Positions 43,561 to 44,981 of a DNA stretch of 44,981 bases are shown in pieces. A program made the translations under genes and the position numbers. The first letter of the stretch is position 1. Each line of letters opens with the position of its first letter. This DNA is from JBCBKZ01 sp039026975 (GTDB lineage Bacteria; Bacteroidota; Bacteroidia; J057): contig JBCCLI010000004.1 of assembly GCA_039026975.1 (NCBI GenBank), positions 1-44,981 on the forward strand, written 5' to 3'. The notes beneath the pieces are model-generated. The model saw only the letters and a list, made by a program, of their open reading frames with translations. It was not told the origin of the DNA and ran no database searches.

Positions 43561-43977
43561 TTACTCCTTTCGGATGAAGTATACCTGGGCTATTTTCCCG
43601 TCTTTGATTTTGTAGATGGCTATAGCTTCCAGCAACTCCAGTCCTGGGATGCCAGTCACTTTTTCCTGGTCTATGACGGTATTTCCTAATACAATTCTGT
43701 TCACCAGCTCGCAATGTAGGTTTGGAGAATTTTGGAACATATTGGCATAGCCTGGACGAATGTTTTCCTTTCCTTTCCCAGTTAACTGATTAGGGAAATT
43801 ATAAATCTCAAGGCTATCACTGTATGGCTCCATAAAAGCGTCTATGTCTCTTGCATTGTAAGCATCTAACTGCTGCTGGGCAAGCTGCTCAGGTGTGGGA
43901 GTTTCTGATTGAGCTTTAGCTAGAGTAATAAATAAGAATAAAAGAATCAGCAATAGACTATTTCTTAGGGGAAGCAT
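43561..43977 (-). CDS. NTF2/SnoaL-like secreted protein
   Basis: A 138-residue protein with a signal peptide (MLPLRNSLLLILLFLFITLAKAQ, about 22 residues) and an NTF2/SnoaL-like domain at about 28-135: PEQLAQQQLDAYNARDIDAFMEPYSDSLEIYNFPNQL, then GKENIRPGYANMF and KIKDGKIAQVYFIRKE. The fold forms a small pocket used by many enzymes and binding proteins. No catalytic set can be assigned. It is a stand-alone gene, periplasmic or secreted by its signal peptide. Confidence 0.85.
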   Translation of the reverse strand: MLPLRNSLLLILLFLFITLAKAQSETPTPEQLAQQQLDAYNARDIDAFMEPYSDSLEIYNFPNQLTGKGKENIRPGYANMFQNSPNLHCELVNRIVLGNTVIDQEKVTGIPGLELLEAIAIYKIKDGKIAQVYFIRKE

Positions 43978-44089
43978 GGGTTATGGTTTAGTATTTACTT
44001 TTTAAGAAGTATGGGCAGAAAAAATAATGGTGAATTTACTTATCATTAAAGAGCATCTATTTCTTCATATTTCCAGGGAAATCAGATGC

Positions 44090-44272
44090 TTAGCCAATGG
44101 CTGTAATTATGGCTTTCTTAGATAGGATCGGATACATGTCTATGAGATCATTTTCTGAGAAGCCATCTGAAAGCTTTTGCAGAATTAATTCTACCATAAG
44201 CCTAGTTCCTTTAATTACGGGCTTACCTAACATTATCTCAGGATCAGCTTCTATATATTCTGAATAGTCCAT
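44090..44272 (-). CDS. DUF433-domain protein, orphan antitoxin-like
   Basis: A 60-residue protein from the ATG at 44272, which gives the usual family start (MDYSEYIEADPEIMLGKP); an ATG at 44284 would add four residues. The DUF433 signature is PEIMLGKPVIKGTRLMVELIL, followed by LIDMYPILSKKAI. Members are often antitoxins paired with a DUF5615 (PIN-like) toxin. Here no partner is visible: only 112 bp separate it from the next gene. It ends about 10 residues sooner than most family members, so it may be a shortened or solitary copy. Confidence 0.78.
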   Translation of the reverse strand: MDYSEYIEADPEIMLGKPVIKGTRLMVELILQKLSDGFSENDLIDMYPILSKKAIITAIG

Positions 44273-44336
44273 GTCGATACCCAATAAAATCTAAAAGTAG
44301 AAAAAACTTCTATTTTCTATCCTACGCTTTGTCAGG

Positions 44337-44870
44337 TCATTCCTCACTCAGGTCCACTATCTGACTTGCCTTAAAGATTGCTGACCATTTTATAATAAAG
44401 GCTTCTTCAAGCTCAATCTCTTTGATAGCCACAAAATTAGAATAGGTGGAGGTATTACCTATCCTTATGAACCACAACTGAGATTCATTGTGCTTAAATT
44501 CGTCAAAATATTCATTCTCTATTTTGAATAGAATCCAGGGAAACTCATCTTCTTCGTTTCTCTCTAATAAAGTCAACTTAGCATTTTCATTGTATTCTGT
44601 GGCGGATTGATGATATGCTGCTTGAAGTTGATCCAAAGAAGCTTCTGTGATTCCCTTCAATGACATCATAAATCCCAGTATTGTCCAATCCTCAGCTGTT
44701 TCATTTCCCGGAATTAGCTCAAGCAGGTGGTTTTGCTGGTTTTCTTGGTTGTTGAGAACCTTCCATTGATATTCCTCAGGCCAGTGAATCATTAAGCTCT
44801 CTTGGCTTTTCAGGCTGAGGGTAGCACCTAGTCCTAGTAAGAGCAAAATAGTAGATAAAAATTTCATCAT
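44337..44870 (-). CDS. Secreted protein of unknown function
   Basis: A 177-residue protein with a signal peptide (MMKFLSTILLLLGLGATLSLKS, then Q). The mature part has an aromatic-rich beginning (LMIHWPEEYQWKVLNNQENQQNHLLELIPGNE) and ends acidic. It resembles small secreted or periplasmic proteins of Bacteroidota that I cannot assign to a family. It lies between the methylmalonyl-CoA mutase-type gene and the DUF433 gene on the same strand, with 17 bp from the former's stop, so it may be in the same transcript. Confidence 0.72.
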   Translation of the reverse strand: MMKFLSTILLLLGLGATLSLKSQESLMIHWPEEYQWKVLNNQENQQNHLLELIPGNETAEDWTILGFMMSLKGITEASLDQLQAAYHQSATEYNENAKLTLLERNEEDEFPWILFKIENEYFDEFKHNESQLWFIRIGNTSTYSNFVAIKEIELEEAFIIKWSAIFKASQIVDLSEE

Positions 44871-44887
44871 ACTATAATTTTTGATGT

Positions 44888-44981
44888 TTACGCCATCAAC
44901 TTCTCCAATATCTCTGAAGCGGCTTCCGGAATAACCGTACCGGGTCCAAAGATCCCTTCCACCCCGGCTTCATACAGGAAC
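44888..44981 (-). CDS. 3' end of a methylmalonyl-CoA mutase-type B12-binding protein (partial)
   Basis: Only the last 30 residues are in the window, ending at the TAA at 44888-44890. They include LYEAGVEGIFGPGTVIPEAA and EILEKLMA, the end of the cobalamin-binding domain of methylmalonyl-CoA mutase and related isomerases. The GPGT motif followed by IPEAA is characteristic. Whether it is the large mutase subunit, a separate B12-binding subunit or a related mutase cannot be told from this end. The gene continues beyond the window. Confidence 0.78.
   Translation of the reverse strand, partial: FLYEAGVEGIFGPGTVIPEAASEILEKLMA

Noticed and set aside
1..44981. CRISPR arrays, rRNA or tRNA genes and complete insertion sequences
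   Set aside because: No regularly spaced direct repeats, no rRNA or tRNA segments and no transposase frame were seen.

Overview
The window looks like chromosomal DNA of a Bacteroidota bacterium. The evidence is a SusC/SusD pair with SusE/F-type modules, type IX secretion (T9SS) C-terminal sorting domains on three large secreted proteins, an ExbB-ExbD-ExbD-TonB operon of the Bacteroidota layout, and promoters of the TTTG-N19-TAnnTTTG type. A free-living Cytophagia- or Saprospiria-like organism is my guess from the T9SS enzymes and overall gene set; the sequence alone does not fix the order. I see no rRNA, tRNA, CRISPR array, phage or complete insertion sequence.

Layout. (1) 1-11900 is a glycan-use locus: a SusE/F-like repeat protein (minus strand, cut by the window start), divergent from susC, susD (with two SusE/F-like modules inserted) and a GH53 endo-beta-1,4-galactanase. 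A bidirectional terminator separates these from a convergent 1401-residue protein that joins an FG-GAP/ASPIC-UnbV half to a GH13 alpha-amylase half. (2) 12085-14510 holds two amidinotransferase-fold enzymes, CtlX and an arginine-deiminase-like protein. (3) 14627-19654 holds two ECF sigma factor/membrane partner pairs around phosphofructokinase, a secreted unknown and thiol peroxidase Tpx. (4) 19651-27270 has a decayed paiB remnant, an ABC exporter, a 651-bp convergent gap with stacked hairpins, a class V aminotransferase, a glycosyltransferase, a DUF1573 protein, and overlapping scpB and rluB-type pseudouridine synthase genes. (5) 27821-31053 is the exbB-exbD-exbD-tonB operon that would energise SusC-type transporters. 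(6) 31402-34600 is clpP-clpX plus a lipoprotein. (7) 34789-41487 has a secreted subtilisin-like protease, a sugar-nucleotide epimerase-type enzyme, pnp and rpsO. (8) 41850-44981 has an SDR oxidoreductase and TetR regulator that share near-identical palindromic operators, an NTF2-like secreted protein, an orphan DUF433 protein, a secreted unknown and the 3' end of a methylmalonyl-CoA mutase-type gene.

How the parts fit. Surface SusD/SusE-F modules and the T9SS-exported GH53 and GH13 enzymes would bind and cut plant or algal polysaccharides; SusC imports the oligosaccharides using force from ExbBD-TonB; phosphofructokinase feeds glycolysis. The rest is mostly housekeeping: chromosome segregation, rRNA modification, protein and RNA turnover, and the ribosome. 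The most unusual points are the modular insertion in SusD, the FG-GAP/ASPIC-amylase fusion, the twin TetR operators, the hairpin-rich convergent gap, and transcription-control hairpins placed inside the exbB and rpsO operons.
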